Assembly (NCBI RefSeq): GCF_008370045.1 | Contig: NZ_VOBN01000004.1 | Location: 372,001 to 436,000 of the forward strand | Direction: 5' to 3' | Length of the DNA: 64,000 bases | Source: Pseudomonas sp. ANT_J12 | GTDB lineage: Bacteria > Pseudomonadota > Gammaproteobacteria > Pseudomonadales > Pseudomonadaceae | Part shown: positions 47,176-56,105 of the stretch, in pieces | How positions within the stretch are numbered: position 1 is the stretch's first letter | Layout: each line of letters starts with the position of its first letter | Made by a program: the position numbers and the translations under genes | The notes under the pieces: model-generated | The model's database searches: none | Told to the model about the DNA's origin: nothing | What the model saw: only the letters and a program-made list of their open reading frames with translations

Positions 47176-48012
47176 TCAGCCCTGTTCGGCGGGCTCAATC
47201 AAGCGCTCAAGCACCTGTCTCAACCGCGCATTCACCGGCACCCGAAGCCCGAATTCGCTTTCCAGCAGCCCCAGCAATTCATCGACATCCGTCACCTGGC
47301 GCCGTTCGCTCTCGCTGCCGATCCGATGGATTGCAAAACTGCCGTTGTTCAGCGTCCGCCGCCAGCCTTCCCCGGTCCGCGCCACCATCAATTGCTTGGC
47401 GAACGACGAGTCCGGATAGGTCGAGACATACCAGTTGCCGACGGCGTAATCGATGTCCTCCTGACGCTGCAGATCGAAGATGTACATCGCCCGCCACTCA
47501 TCCGCGACCTTCGCGCGAAGGGTGTAGCCGTCTTCATGGTGTTCAATGCGATAAGCCTCGTGAGGCGTGGGCTGTTCGGCGTCGGTATCGAGTATCAGCG
47601 GTGCGGTGGGCACCATGCCGCCGAAGCCGACATCACTGATGTAGTGCACGCCGTCCAGGGTCACCAGGCTCAAGCGGTGAGTGCGAGCGGTCCAGGCGCC
47701 TTCCGGCTGACCCATCACCACCCGACCGCTGATGCCGCGAGCCTCAAAACCCAGCGCCTGAAGCAGGGCCAGGAAGCTGTTGTTCAGTTCATAACAGTAG
47801 CCACCGCGCCCTTGATGGAGGATTTTCTGCTCCACGGACGGCAAGTCGATCAGGACCGGTTCGCCCGATAACGTGGTGAGGTTTTCGAATGGGAACGCGC
47901 CGGTATGCCGCAGCTGAAGTTGCCGCAGGGTGTCCAGGGTGGGCGCCGGGGCAGCGCTGTAACCCAGGCGTTGCAGATACAGATCCAGATTCGTCAGGCG
48001 GGGCTCGCTCAT
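47176..48012 (-). CDS. nat: arylamine N-acetyltransferase
   Basis: NAT transfers acetyl from acetyl-CoA to arylamines and hydrazines. The 278-residue protein has the catalytic Cys73 in RGGYCYELNNSF, His112 in ARTHRLSLV and Asp127 in YISDVGFGG, the complete triad. FPFENLTTL at the N-terminus is also diagnostic. Length is normal. Confidence 0.95.
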   Translation of the reverse strand: MSEPRLTNLDLYLQRLGYSAAPAPTLDTLRQLQLRHTGAFPFENLTTLSGEPVLIDLPSVEQKILHQGRGGYCYELNNSFLALLQALGFEARGISGRVVMGQPEGAWTARTHRLSLVTLDGVHYISDVGFGGMVPTAPLILDTDAEQPTPHEAYRIEHHEDGYTLRAKVADEWRAMYIFDLQRQEDIDYAVGNWYVSTYPDSSFAKQLMVARTGEGWRRTLNNGSFAIHRIGSESERRQVTDVDELLGLLESEFGLRVPVNARLRQVLERLIEPAEQG

Positions 48013-48123
48013 TGCTCAATCCTTATGCACGGGGCCGCAGGTCACTGCGCCGATGGGCGCCATTTATAAGGGATAACCCGGTTTGACCGACAATAGATTT
48101 CGCCAATCGCCACCCGCGCAGAA

Positions 48124-48918
48124 TCACCGCCGCTTGCGCGCCCCCAGCCGAATCCACGTTGGCGCATGGTCGCTGGCATGGGGCTCGTTGCGCACCCAGG
48201 CATCGACGCCGGCCTCTTGCAGATAAGGACTCAGCGCCGGGTTCAGCAGCAGATGATCGATACGCAACCCGGAGTTTTTCTGCCAGTGCTGTCGGAAATA
48301 ATCCCAGAACGTGTACAGGCGATCTTCCGGGTAAAGGTGCCGCAGGGAATCGGTCCAGCCCTGGTCCAGCAGCCGCTGATAACAATCGCGACTCTCGGGT
48401 TGCAGCAGCGCATCCTTGAGCCAGGAGCGCGGGTTGTAGATGTCCAGGTCGGTGGGCACCACGTTGTAGTCGCCGGCCAGCACCACCGGGTGGTCACTGG
48501 CTTGAAGGGCTTGTGCATAGTTGATCAGCCGCTCGAACCAGGCCAGTTTGTAATCGAACTTCGGCCCCGGTTGCGGGTTGCCGTTGGGCAAGTACAGACA
48601 CCCCACCAGAACCCCGTGAACCGCCGCTTCCAGGTAGCGGCTCTGGGTGTCGGCGTCGTCACCGGGCAAGCCGCGACGACTCTCCAATGGCTGCGCATCC
48701 CGGGCCAGGATCGCGACGCCGTTCCACGAGGACTGACCCTGCCAGATCGCGCCATAGCCGACCGCCTCCAGCTCCGCGGCCGGGAACGCGCTGTCGAGGG
48801 ACTTGAGCTCTTGCAGGCAGACGATGTCCGGTTGCTCTCGTGCCAGCCAGGCCAGCAGATTCGGCAAACGGGCCCGCAGGCCGTTGACATTGAACGTCGC
48901 GATTCGCAAAGGCTTCAT
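48124..48918 (-). CDS. xthA: exodeoxyribonuclease III
   Basis: XthA is the main AP endonuclease and 3' repair diesterase. The 264-residue protein has LRIATFNVNGLRARLPNLLAWL, the metal-binding Glu in VCLQELKS, the catalytic VLAGDYNVVPTDLDIYNP and the final ASDHAPTW. All expected EEP-family active-site residues are visible. Confidence 0.94.
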   Translation of the reverse strand: MKPLRIATFNVNGLRARLPNLLAWLAREQPDIVCLQELKSLDSAFPAAELEAVGYGAIWQGQSSWNGVAILARDAQPLESRRGLPGDDADTQSRYLEAAVHGVLVGCLYLPNGNPQPGPKFDYKLAWFERLINYAQALQASDHPVVLAGDYNVVPTDLDIYNPRSWLKDALLQPESRDCYQRLLDQGWTDSLRHLYPEDRLYTFWDYFRQHWQKNSGLRIDHLLLNPALSPYLQEAGVDAWVRNEPHASDHAPTWIRLGARKRR

Positions 48919-49048
48919 CGGCCAGGGCTCCTGGTGAAGAGGTGTCTAGGGTGTGACAGCAGTCGGTTCTGGTGGTTGCGCCGGCAAAGCAATGTGCGGC
49001 GTAATAGGCGCCCAATGCCCCGCCTGATCTGCCGAGAACACCGACGTC

Positions 49049-49624
49049 ATGGACACCCCCCTCGAAGGCAACAGAATCATCCTGCGCCCCCTGCAATACG
49101 CCGATGCCGAGGCGCTGGTGCGCGCGGCCGAAGACGGCGAACTGTGGAACCTGAGCGTCACCGTGGTGCCCTCCTCGACCACCGTCGACAGCTACCTGAA
49201 AAGAGCCCTCGATGGCCGCGATGCCGGTAGCGTCCTGCCGTTCGTCATCGTGCTCAAGGACACGGGCAACGTCATTGGCTCGACCCGGTTCTGGAAAGTC
49301 GACCGGCTCAACCGCAAGCTGGAAATCGGCAGCAGCTGGATCAGCGCCAGTTGGCAGAAAACCTTCGTCAACACCGAAGCCAAATACCTGATGCTGCGCC
49401 ATGCCTTCGAAGCGCTCGATTGCGTGCGGGTGCAATTCACCACTGACGAAAACAACCAGGCATCACGCAACGCGATCCTCAGGCTGGGCGCGCAGCAGGA
49501 AGGCATCGTGCGCCACGAGCGCATCATGCCGGACGGACGCAAGCGCAATTCGGTGCGGTTCAGCATCATTGATGATGAGTGGCCGCAGGTTCGGCAAAAC
49601 CTGGAAAAACAACTTTCTCGCTAA
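49049..49624 (+). CDS. GNAT family N-acetyltransferase (RimJ/RimL type)
   Basis: The 191-residue protein starts GNRIILRPLQYADAEAL and has the RimL-like middle NVIGSTRFWKVDRLNRKLEIGSSWI. Its acetyl-CoA region differs a little from typical GNATs (NTEAKYLMLRHAFEAL, then NQASRNAILRLGAQQEGIVRHERIMPDG). The substrate may be a ribosomal protein N-terminus or a small amine. A second GNAT gene follows 41 bp downstream. Confidence 0.85.
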   Translation: MDTPLEGNRIILRPLQYADAEALVRAAEDGELWNLSVTVVPSSTTVDSYLKRALDGRDAGSVLPFVIVLKDTGNVIGSTRFWKVDRLNRKLEIGSSWISASWQKTFVNTEAKYLMLRHAFEALDCVRVQFTTDENNQASRNAILRLGAQQEGIVRHERIMPDGRKRNSVRFSIIDDEWPQVRQNLEKQLSR

Positions 49625-49665
49625 CGCCACATTGGATCTTCACAAACGAAAAGGAAGTCGTCCCC

Positions 49666-50190
49666 ATGCCTCTCCACTACCGCCTCGGCCAACCCGCTGA
49701 CGCCCTGTGCATCAGCGGCCTCGCCACCCAGGTGTTCCTCGACACCTACGCCACCGACGGCATGCGCGCCGACCTCGCGCAAGAAGCCCTCACGGTCTAC
49801 GCACCGGCACGTTTCGAAACGCGCCTGAATGATCCGGCGACTCGATTCGTACTGGCCGAACGCGATGGCCATCTCCAGGGTTTCGCCGAGATCGTCGCCC
49901 ACGCGAAGGGGCCAATGCCCGGGCTATCGGCGGGAACGGAACTGGTTCGCTTGTACGTGCAACGCCATGCGCATCGACGAGGGATCGGGCAAGCGTTGCT
50001 CCAGCACGCCGAAGCGCTGACCCGTGAGGCCGGACAGCCCTTCCTGTGGTTGTCTGCCTGGGTTGAAAACCATCGCGCCCGAGGGTTTTACCAGGCTCAA
50101 GGCTATGAAGAAGTGGGCATCACTCACTACGAATTCGGCGGCAATGCCTATGAAAACCGGCTGTTGCAGAAACAACTCGTGCAGGGCTGA
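49666..50190 (+). CDS. GNAT family N-acetyltransferase
   Basis: The 174-residue protein has the acetyl-CoA motif A ELVRLYVQRHAHRRGIGQALLQHAEAL and motif B WLSAWVENHRARGFYQAQGYEEVG. The pattern is close to PaiA/spermidine-type acetyltransferases. The ATG chosen follows AAGGAAGTC, and upstream in-frame codons overlap the previous gene. The substrate is unknown. Confidence 0.88.
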   Translation: MPLHYRLGQPADALCISGLATQVFLDTYATDGMRADLAQEALTVYAPARFETRLNDPATRFVLAERDGHLQGFAEIVAHAKGPMPGLSAGTELVRLYVQRHAHRRGIGQALLQHAEALTREAGQPFLWLSAWVENHRARGFYQAQGYEEVGITHYEFGGNAYENRLLQKQLVQG

Positions 50191-50309
50191 AGAGGTACCG
50201 CCAATGCGAGTTTTGCGCCACTGAAAGCCAACCATTCGTCATCCAACCGGCACCAACCGTGCCGCCCTGGGACCCATATCAGGTAACGACTCAATTCTGG
50301 AGACGTACC

Positions 50310-50624
50310 ATGATCACGACAAAAATCACCTCGCTGCTGCTGGCCGGTTTGCTGTGCACCGCCTCTGTGGCCTATGCCGCCAACGATGCCGCTGATGGCA
50401 CGGGCACCCAATCCGGCGGCGTCAGTGGTTCGACGCTGCCGCCCAACAGCACCCCCGGTGCACCATCAGGTGCCAACGGTTCGGGCAGCAATGGTTCCGG
50501 CTCATCGAGCACGGGCTCGGGCGTCAATGGCAGCAATGGCGGGACCAGTGGTTCGGGCGCGGGCGGTGGCACCGGTGCGGCTGGCGGCGGCACGGGCGGT
50601 GCCGGTGGTGGGACGGGCAGCTGA
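50310..50624 (+). CDS. secreted Gly/Ser/Thr-rich low-complexity protein
   Basis: The 104-residue product has a classical signal peptide (MITTKITSLLLAGLLCTASVAYA, cut before AND). The mature part is built almost only of Gly, Ser, Asn, Thr and Ala in short repeats such as GSNGSGSSSTGSGVNGS and GGGTGAAGGGTGGAGGG. CTGGAGA lies eight bases before the ATG. Similar small glycine-rich periplasmic proteins exist in pseudomonads, but no function is known. Confidence 0.65.
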   Translation: MITTKITSLLLAGLLCTASVAYAANDAADGTGTQSGGVSGSTLPPNSTPGAPSGANGSGSNGSGSSSTGSGVNGSNGGTSGSGAGGGTGAAGGGTGGAGGGTGS

Positions 50625-50683
50625 ACGCGTAAAGGCAGCTTCTGATTTCGACGTCTGGGGTCAGGGCCTGCCTGTTCACCTCA

Positions 50684-52252
50684 TCAACGATCCGAACGCA
50701 GCAAGGCTTCCACGCCCCCCTCCATGGACAGCACTGCCGAACGGTTCCGCCCTGAGTGTTTGGCTTGGTACAACGCCGCGTCAGCCCGCTGGATAAACAC
50801 TTCGATGCTGTCCCGTCCGGTGGGCACGAACGAATAGCAGCCCAGGCTGACCGTCACGTAACCGGTGGGCGAATCGCTGTGGGTGATGTTTTTGTCCATG
50901 ACGCTGCGGCGAATTTGCTCCGCAATCACCATCGCGCCGTGAATGTCAGTGTCCGGCAGTAAGACCGCAAACTCTTCTCCGCCGTAGCGCACCGCCAGAT
51001 CGGCCTTGCGATGGCAACAGGTCTTCAGCGCTCGCGCCACTTCGGCCAGGCAATGATCCCCCGCCACATGGCCATAAGTATCGTTGTAGCGCTTGAAGAA
51101 ATCGATATCGAGCATCACCAGACTCAGCGGGCTCGCCTGCCGGGCGCCGCGCCCGAACTCGATGTCCAGCGCCCGCTCGAACAGGCGCCGATTGGCCAGG
51201 CCAGTCAGGCTGTCGTGGGTCGCGATCAGCTCCAGCGCTTCCTGGGCCGCGCGCAGATCGGCCTCGATCCGTCCCCCATCACGCACCTGATGAATAAACA
51301 CCCAGCCGAACAGCCCCACGCCCAGCACCACCAAAGCCACAATGACGCTGGATTGAAACGCCGTGGCGTACCAGTCCTTGAGAATCGCGTCTTTCGAGGA
51401 CGCCGCCGACACCACCAGCGGATACGCCTCCAACTGCCGGTAGCCATACAAGCGAACCGTGCTGTCGACCACCGAGTTGATCATCGCGTTGCCCGCGTTG
51501 GCGTTGGGCAAGTGCTTCTGGAAAATCGCGCCTTGGGCCACCGACGTGCCGATCTGCGATTCGATGAACGGCCGACGGGCCAATAGCGTGCCGTCCGTGA
51601 GCGCCAGAAACATCGCGCCCTGGTCATCGATGCTGAAGCTTTTGAAGAACTGATCGAAGTACGCCATTTTGATGCCGGCCAACAGCACGCCCTGGAAGTT
51701 ACCGTTCTTGTCATTGACCCGCTTGGACACAGGAATGATCCACTCGCCGTTCTCGCGACTGCGGATCGCCGGGCCAATGTGCGCCAGGGACGAGACGTTC
51801 TGCTGGTGGAACTTGAAGTACTCGCGATCCGACACCCCGGAGCCGCGAGGCAGGTCAGAGAACGAGGTAATGACCCACTGCCCCTGCTGGTCGAACAGGA
51901 AAATCCCGTGCAATTGATGCAGCGCCTGAACCCGACTGGCGAAAGTTTTCTGCAGATGCGGCAGCTGGGAGGCGTCATAGCCGTCCATCTGTATCCAGTC
52001 CGCCAGGCTGGTCAGCACCAGATCGGCCTTCATGAACGTATCTTCGGCCTGCTGCGCCATGGCCCGCGTGAGGTTCGACGACGCGACTTCGGCCAGTGCC
52101 AGGTCGTGGCGCCGTGATTGCTCCAATTGCAGGTACAGCAAACCACACAGGCACAGGCACACCGCCGCGATGAAAAACGCCGAAGCCTTGAGCAGAGGCA
52201 AACGTTTCAGTGCGCCGGGAGCGTGATGCGAGTCGTGAATGGGGATAGGCAA
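50684..52252 (-). CDS. membrane diguanylate cyclase with periplasmic dCache sensor
   Basis: The 522-residue protein has a first membrane helix (about 21-41), a periplasmic double-Cache sensor (about 45-300), a second helix (VIVALVVLGVGLFGWVF) and a C-terminal GGDEF domain. GGEEF at 424-428 is intact and RKAD five residues before it is an RxxD feedback site, so it should make cyclic-di-GMP. The start is uncertain: a TTG with AGGA seven bases upstream was chosen over a TTG 13 codons earlier. Confidence 0.9.
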   Translation of the reverse strand: MPIPIHDSHHAPGALKRLPLLKASAFFIAAVCLCLCGLLYLQLEQSRRHDLALAEVASSNLTRAMAQQAEDTFMKADLVLTSLADWIQMDGYDASQLPHLQKTFASRVQALHQLHGIFLFDQQGQWVITSFSDLPRGSGVSDREYFKFHQQNVSSLAHIGPAIRSRENGEWIIPVSKRVNDKNGNFQGVLLAGIKMAYFDQFFKSFSIDDQGAMFLALTDGTLLARRPFIESQIGTSVAQGAIFQKHLPNANAGNAMINSVVDSTVRLYGYRQLEAYPLVVSAASSKDAILKDWYATAFQSSVIVALVVLGVGLFGWVFIHQVRDGGRIEADLRAAQEALELIATHDSLTGLANRRLFERALDIEFGRGARQASPLSLVMLDIDFFKRYNDTYGHVAGDHCLAEVARALKTCCHRKADLAVRYGGEEFAVLLPDTDIHGAMVIAEQIRRSVMDKNITHSDSPTGYVTVSLGCYSFVPTGRDSIEVFIQRADAALYQAKHSGRNRSAVLSMEGGVEALLRSDR

Positions 52253-52408
52253 AGGGGCTTCCTGGAGGGCACGGCGTGGGCAAAGGCCCAAAACCCTTAT
52301 TTTTTGTGAGCTTAGTCGATGGGGTTGTCCGGGGCCAATGGGAAAACCCTCTCTGCTAGGATGAAAGGCTTCAGCACCTGCCCTGCAGGTCTATCCACGG
52401 AGGAAAAC

Positions 52409-53050
52409 ATGAGCACTCAGTCTCACCCGGTCGCCTTCAATACCGCCGTGTTCGATCTCGGCAATGTACTTATCCGCTGGAACCCCAGAAACCTTTACAA
52501 AAAGTTGTTCGGTGACGACGTAGAGGCCATGGAAACCTTCCTGGCCGAGGTCTGCCACACCGCCTGGAACGAACAACAGGACCGGGGCCGGACCTGGCAG
52601 GCAGCAATCGAGGAAGCCATCAGTCGGCATCCGACCCAGGAAGCGTTGATCCGCGCCTACCACGAACGCTGGGAAGAAACCCTCGACGGTGCCATCGAAG
52701 ACACCGTCGCCATCCTCGATGAACTGCATGCCAACGGCATCCGCCTGCTGGCGCTGACCAACTGGTCCGCTGAAACCTTCCCGATTGCCCTTGAGCGTTT
52801 TGAATTCTTGCAGCGCTTCGAAGGGATTCTGGTGTCGGGCGTCGAGGGCGTGATCAAACCGTCACCGGAAATCTTCCAGTTACTCGCATCACGCTATGAC
52901 GTTGATATGAGTCGTGCGGTGTTCATTGATGATCACCAGCCGAATATTGAAGGGGCACAGCGGGTGGGGCTTCACGGGGTTCAGTTCGTTAACCCGGCGC
53001 AGTTGCGTGAGGATCTGCTGGCGTTGGGGCTGCCGGTTCGAGCAGGCTGA
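52409..53050 (+). CDS. HAD-IA hydrolase (YihX-like phosphatase)
   Basis: The 213-residue protein has motif I FDLGNVLIRWNPRNLYKKLF, motif II LLALTNWSAETFP, the motif III Lys in GVIKPSPEIFQLL and motif IV VFIDDHQPNIEGAQRVG. The FDLGNVL form is typical of YihX-like sugar phosphate phosphatases, for instance on glucose-1-phosphate. AGGAGGA-like GGAGGAAA precedes the ATG chosen. Confidence 0.88.
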   Translation: MSTQSHPVAFNTAVFDLGNVLIRWNPRNLYKKLFGDDVEAMETFLAEVCHTAWNEQQDRGRTWQAAIEEAISRHPTQEALIRAYHERWEETLDGAIEDTVAILDELHANGIRLLALTNWSAETFPIALERFEFLQRFEGILVSGVEGVIKPSPEIFQLLASRYDVDMSRAVFIDDHQPNIEGAQRVGLHGVQFVNPAQLREDLLALGLPVRAG

Positions 53051-53112
53051 ATGGCGGAAACCTCATCGCGAGTTCGCCCGCGATGAGGGCCTGTCGACCG
53101 CCACAAAAAAAC

Positions 53113-53880
53113 TCACCCGGCCAACCGCCGCATCGCACTGTGCAAATGCGCACGGGCACTTTCGGCATCCCCCAAACGCATCTGCTCATACGCCCGCTGG
53201 GCAATGTCATGGGGCACAGGCTTTAACTCGCGCCGGGTCGCCATCGCCAGCAACTGCACCTGGGCGGCCCGTTCCAGGTAATACAAATCATCCCAGGCCT
53301 CGGCGATGGTCGGCCCGCAAACGATTACCCCGTGATTCTTCAAAAAAAGGACATCGGCAGCGCCCAGCACACTGGCAATCCGATCGCCTTCGGACTCATC
53401 CAGGGCCAGGCCGTTGTAGTCCTCATCCACCGCCGTGCGCCCGTAAAACTTCAATGCCGTCTGCCCCAGCCACAGCAGCGGCGGGCCTTGCAGCAAGCAC
53501 AAGGCGGTAGCGTTGGGCATGTGCGTGTGGAACGCCACTTTGACCCGTGGCAGCTGTTTATGCAGCCGGGCGTGGATGTAGAACGCGGTCGCCTCTGGCT
53601 GCCCGTCACCCGCCACGACATTGCCGTGGAAGTCACAGACCAGCAGGTTTTCCGCGTTGACCTCGGCGAACGCATAACCGTAAGGGTTCACGAAAAACAG
53701 ATCATCGCGCCCCGGCACCATGGCCGAAAAGTGATTGCAGATGCCCTCCTCCAAACCGTGCAGCGCCGCCAGTTGAAAGCACGCCGCCAATTCCGTGCGG
53801 GCAATGAGGGCGGCCTCCGAATCCAGGTTCAGATCGGCATAGCGCGCGAGGCGGGAACTGCCTGCAAGGGTGTGTGCCAT
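53113..53880 (-). CDS. class II aldolase/adducin family protein
   Basis: The 255-residue protein has the class II aldolase fold with CFQLAALHGLEEGICNHFSAMVPG. The zinc-binding His pair is in VAFHTHMPNATAL and a later His is in FLKNHGVIVCG. Such proteins are aldolases, epimerases or decarboxylases on sugar and related acids. It lies 17 bp after the broken haloacid-dehalogenase gene and is transcribed away from a LysR gene. The substrate is unknown. Confidence 0.88.
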   Translation of the reverse strand: MAHTLAGSSRLARYADLNLDSEAALIARTELAACFQLAALHGLEEGICNHFSAMVPGRDDLFFVNPYGYAFAEVNAENLLVCDFHGNVVAGDGQPEATAFYIHARLHKQLPRVKVAFHTHMPNATALCLLQGPPLLWLGQTALKFYGRTAVDEDYNGLALDESEGDRIASVLGAADVLFLKNHGVIVCGPTIAEAWDDLYYLERAAQVQLLAMATRRELKPVPHDIAQRAYEQMRLGDAESARAHLHSAMRRLAG

Positions 53881-53897
53881 AGCGACGACTCCATGTG

Positions 53898-54592
53898 TTA
53901 CCAGCCAAGGGAGGTGAACAAGGGAACGACCTGGTCCAGGGTGTTGAGGATGGCGTCCGGCCGATAGTCCGGCAGTAATTGCCGACCGGTGCCGCGATCG
54001 ATCCACACGCAACGAAACTGCATGTCCCGGGCGGCGGTGTGGTCGAGCATCGGGCTGGCGCAGACATGCACCACTTGGTCACGTCGCACCCCCAACTGTT
54101 GATGAGCGTAGTCAAACAACCGTGGATTGGGCTTGTAGGCGCCGGCCTGTTGCGCGGTGATGACCCGATCGATGTGCCCGCCGAGTTGCGCGACGTTACC
54201 GGCGATGATGTCGTCATCGGTGTTGGACACGATGCACAGCTTGAAGCCCATGGCCTTGAGCCGTGCCAGGGTCTGGACCACCTCGGGAAACGGCGACATC
54301 CGTGGAATCGCCCCGGCCAGGCGCTGACTGTCTTCGGGCAGGCTCGCCAGCCCCAACTCCTCCAGGGCCCGCTGCAAGCCGAGGGTGCTCAATTGGCGAA
54401 ACGAACGGTGCGGCGGGGTCTGCTCCAAGTGATGTTCATGCCGGTCGTAGACCGCGATCAGGCGATCGAGTGCTCGCCCTTGTCCTGCAAGATGTCAGCG
54501 GCCACAGCTTTCAGGCCTTCATCCCACTGAATCAGCGTGCCGTAGCAATCGAAGGTCAGCCATTTGGGGCGCGGGGTGTGCTGCAGCGTCAT
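53898..54592 (-). pseudogene. haloacid dehalogenase type II, broken by a frameshift
   Basis: The ATG at 54592 opens MTLQHTPRPKWLTFDCYGTL, the HAD motif I, but this frame stops at TGA 54458-54460 after 44 codons. The rest continues in another frame as ALDRLIAVYDRHEHHLEQTP and then the remaining HAD motifs (CIVSNTDDDII, AGAYKPNPRLFDYA, HVCASPMLDHTAA). The break is near 54470-54480 and fits the loss of one base. Joined, the two parts give about 230 residues, normal for a type II haloacid dehalogenase. It is either a recent mutation or a sequencing error. Confidence 0.85.
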
Positions 54593-54700
54593 GAGCGTTT
54601 CCTCTGAGATGAGAGCTTCAGCTTATGAGCGCATGGTGATAGTGTGAAATTAAATCTATACCGCCATCTCAGTTGATAATCGAATAACCAGGAGGCCGCC

Positions 54701-55552
54701 ATGCTCGATCTTGAATTGCTCAAAAGCTTCGTCTGCGTGGTCGACGAAGGCAGCTTCACCCGCGCCGCCGAACGCGTGCACCGGACCCAGTCCACGGTCA
54801 GCCAGCAGTTGCGCAAACTCGAAGAGCTGATCGGGCATCCGCTGCTGATTCGCGACCGCACCGGGCAAAACGTCACAGTCACCGAACATGGCGAACGCCT
54901 GATCGGCTATGCCCGGCGCTTGCTCGCACTGTCTTCGGAAGCGGTACAGGCCCTGGCCAGCGACGTCGATCTGCAGATCCTGCGCCTCGGCGTGCCGGAA
55001 GACTTCGACGCCCGGCGCATGGCCATACTCCTCGCCGGTTTCAGCCAGGCCAGGCCCCACGCACGGCTGGAAACCATCAGCGGCATGAGCCTGGACCTCA
55101 AGCAGAAACTCGACGCCGGTGACATCGACATCGCCCTGATCAAACGCGAACCCGACAGCGGGCCGTGCTGGGCGGCCTGGCCGGAAGTGCTGGTGTGGGT
55201 CAAAGGTGCGGGGGTCGACTCGGCTAACGGAGTGTTGCCGTTGGCGCTGTTTCCCCAGGGTTGTATTTACCGGCAGCGGGCGACCCGATTGCTGGATGTG
55301 GCCCAACGGCCCTGGCGTGTGGCTTTTGGCAGCCATAGCTTGACCGGGATTCAAGCGGCGGTGGCTTCGGGGTTGGGGATTTCTGTGTTGCCGGAGTCGG
55401 CGGTGTTGCCGGAGCACACGGTGTGTACCGATTTGCCTGAATTGCCGGCATCGGAATTGGCGTTGGTCAGTCGCGAGGGCACGTTGACCGGGATGCAGCG
55501 GGCCTTGGTTGAATTTTTGAAGGGGGCGTTGAGTGAGGAGGCGCGGGGTTGA
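54701..55552 (+). CDS. LysR family transcriptional regulator
   Basis: The 283-residue protein has an N-terminal helix-turn-helix (LLKSFVCVVDEGSFTRAAERVHRTQSTVSQQLRKLEE) and a LysR effector-binding domain. It is divergent from the dehalogenase-aldolase pair across 108 bp and so is the likely regulator of it. GGAGG is 6 bp before the ATG. Confidence 0.92.
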   Translation: MLDLELLKSFVCVVDEGSFTRAAERVHRTQSTVSQQLRKLEELIGHPLLIRDRTGQNVTVTEHGERLIGYARRLLALSSEAVQALASDVDLQILRLGVPEDFDARRMAILLAGFSQARPHARLETISGMSLDLKQKLDAGDIDIALIKREPDSGPCWAAWPEVLVWVKGAGVDSANGVLPLALFPQGCIYRQRATRLLDVAQRPWRVAFGSHSLTGIQAAVASGLGISVLPESAVLPEHTVCTDLPELPASELALVSREGTLTGMQRALVEFLKGALSEEARG

Positions 55553-55573
55553 AGATCACGCCTCCGGGTTTTG

Positions 55574-56104
55574 TCAGTTGGATTTGGGCTTGTTGATTTC
55601 GCGTAGAAGGTCGGTGGTGGGGATGTGCAGGGTATTGGTGTAGTAAGGCTTGTAACCGTAGGCCGTAATGACGACCTTGCATGGAATATCTGCCTTATTT
55701 GCCAACATCGAGTTCAGTTCGCTGACTGAAAGATTTCTTCGGGAAGTTCCTTTATTACGTGTCTCGCTCAAAAAGGCGCGAGTGACATAATTGAACGCCC
55801 CTGGGGAATGAGCGATAGCACTTTTTTCAATCAAACCATAAGCGGAGCGTTCGATAATGTTGCCGACAGAGAAATCACTGTCATTTTCCAACGCGCAGAC
55901 AAGCTTAGTTGAAGCCTGCCCCAATCCCTCGCCTTGCCCATAAAGGTCCTGCAGATTAACGCTGGCGCTGAAACTGACATCATAAAGAGGCAAGTCTCCT
56001 TCCCGCTCAATGGATACAAACGCCAAATCTGCTGAAGGCTTATTATGATCTTTGGCACATGATGCGCAGGCCAAAATCAAAAGAACCAGCACTATCCTTT
56101 TCAT
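55574..56104 (-). CDS. putative lipoprotein, probable immunity protein of the adjacent lipase
   Basis: The 176-residue product starts with a lipoprotein signal (MKRIVLVLLILACASCAKDHN), with Cys13 or Cys16 as the lipidated residue, and would be tethered in the periplasm. No known family is seen. It begins one base after the lipase stop in the same operon. In type VI lipase cassettes the immunity protein is often a periplasmic lipoprotein, and the role is inferred from that. Base composition is visibly more A/T-rich than the flanking genes. Confidence 0.65.
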   Translation of the reverse strand: MKRIVLVLLILACASCAKDHNKPSADLAFVSIEREGDLPLYDVSFSASVNLQDLYGQGEGLGQASTKLVCALENDSDFSVGNIIERSAYGLIEKSAIAHSPGAFNYVTRAFLSETRNKGTSRRNLSVSELNSMLANKADIPCKVVITAYGYKPYYTNTLHIPTTDLLREINKPKSN

Positions 56105-56105
56105 A

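Noticed and set aside
53063..53084. A hairpin CATCGCG/CGCGATG between the HAD gene and the aldolase gene as terminator
   Set aside because: The stem is short and followed by no proper U-tract on either strand; only a short A run lies nearby.
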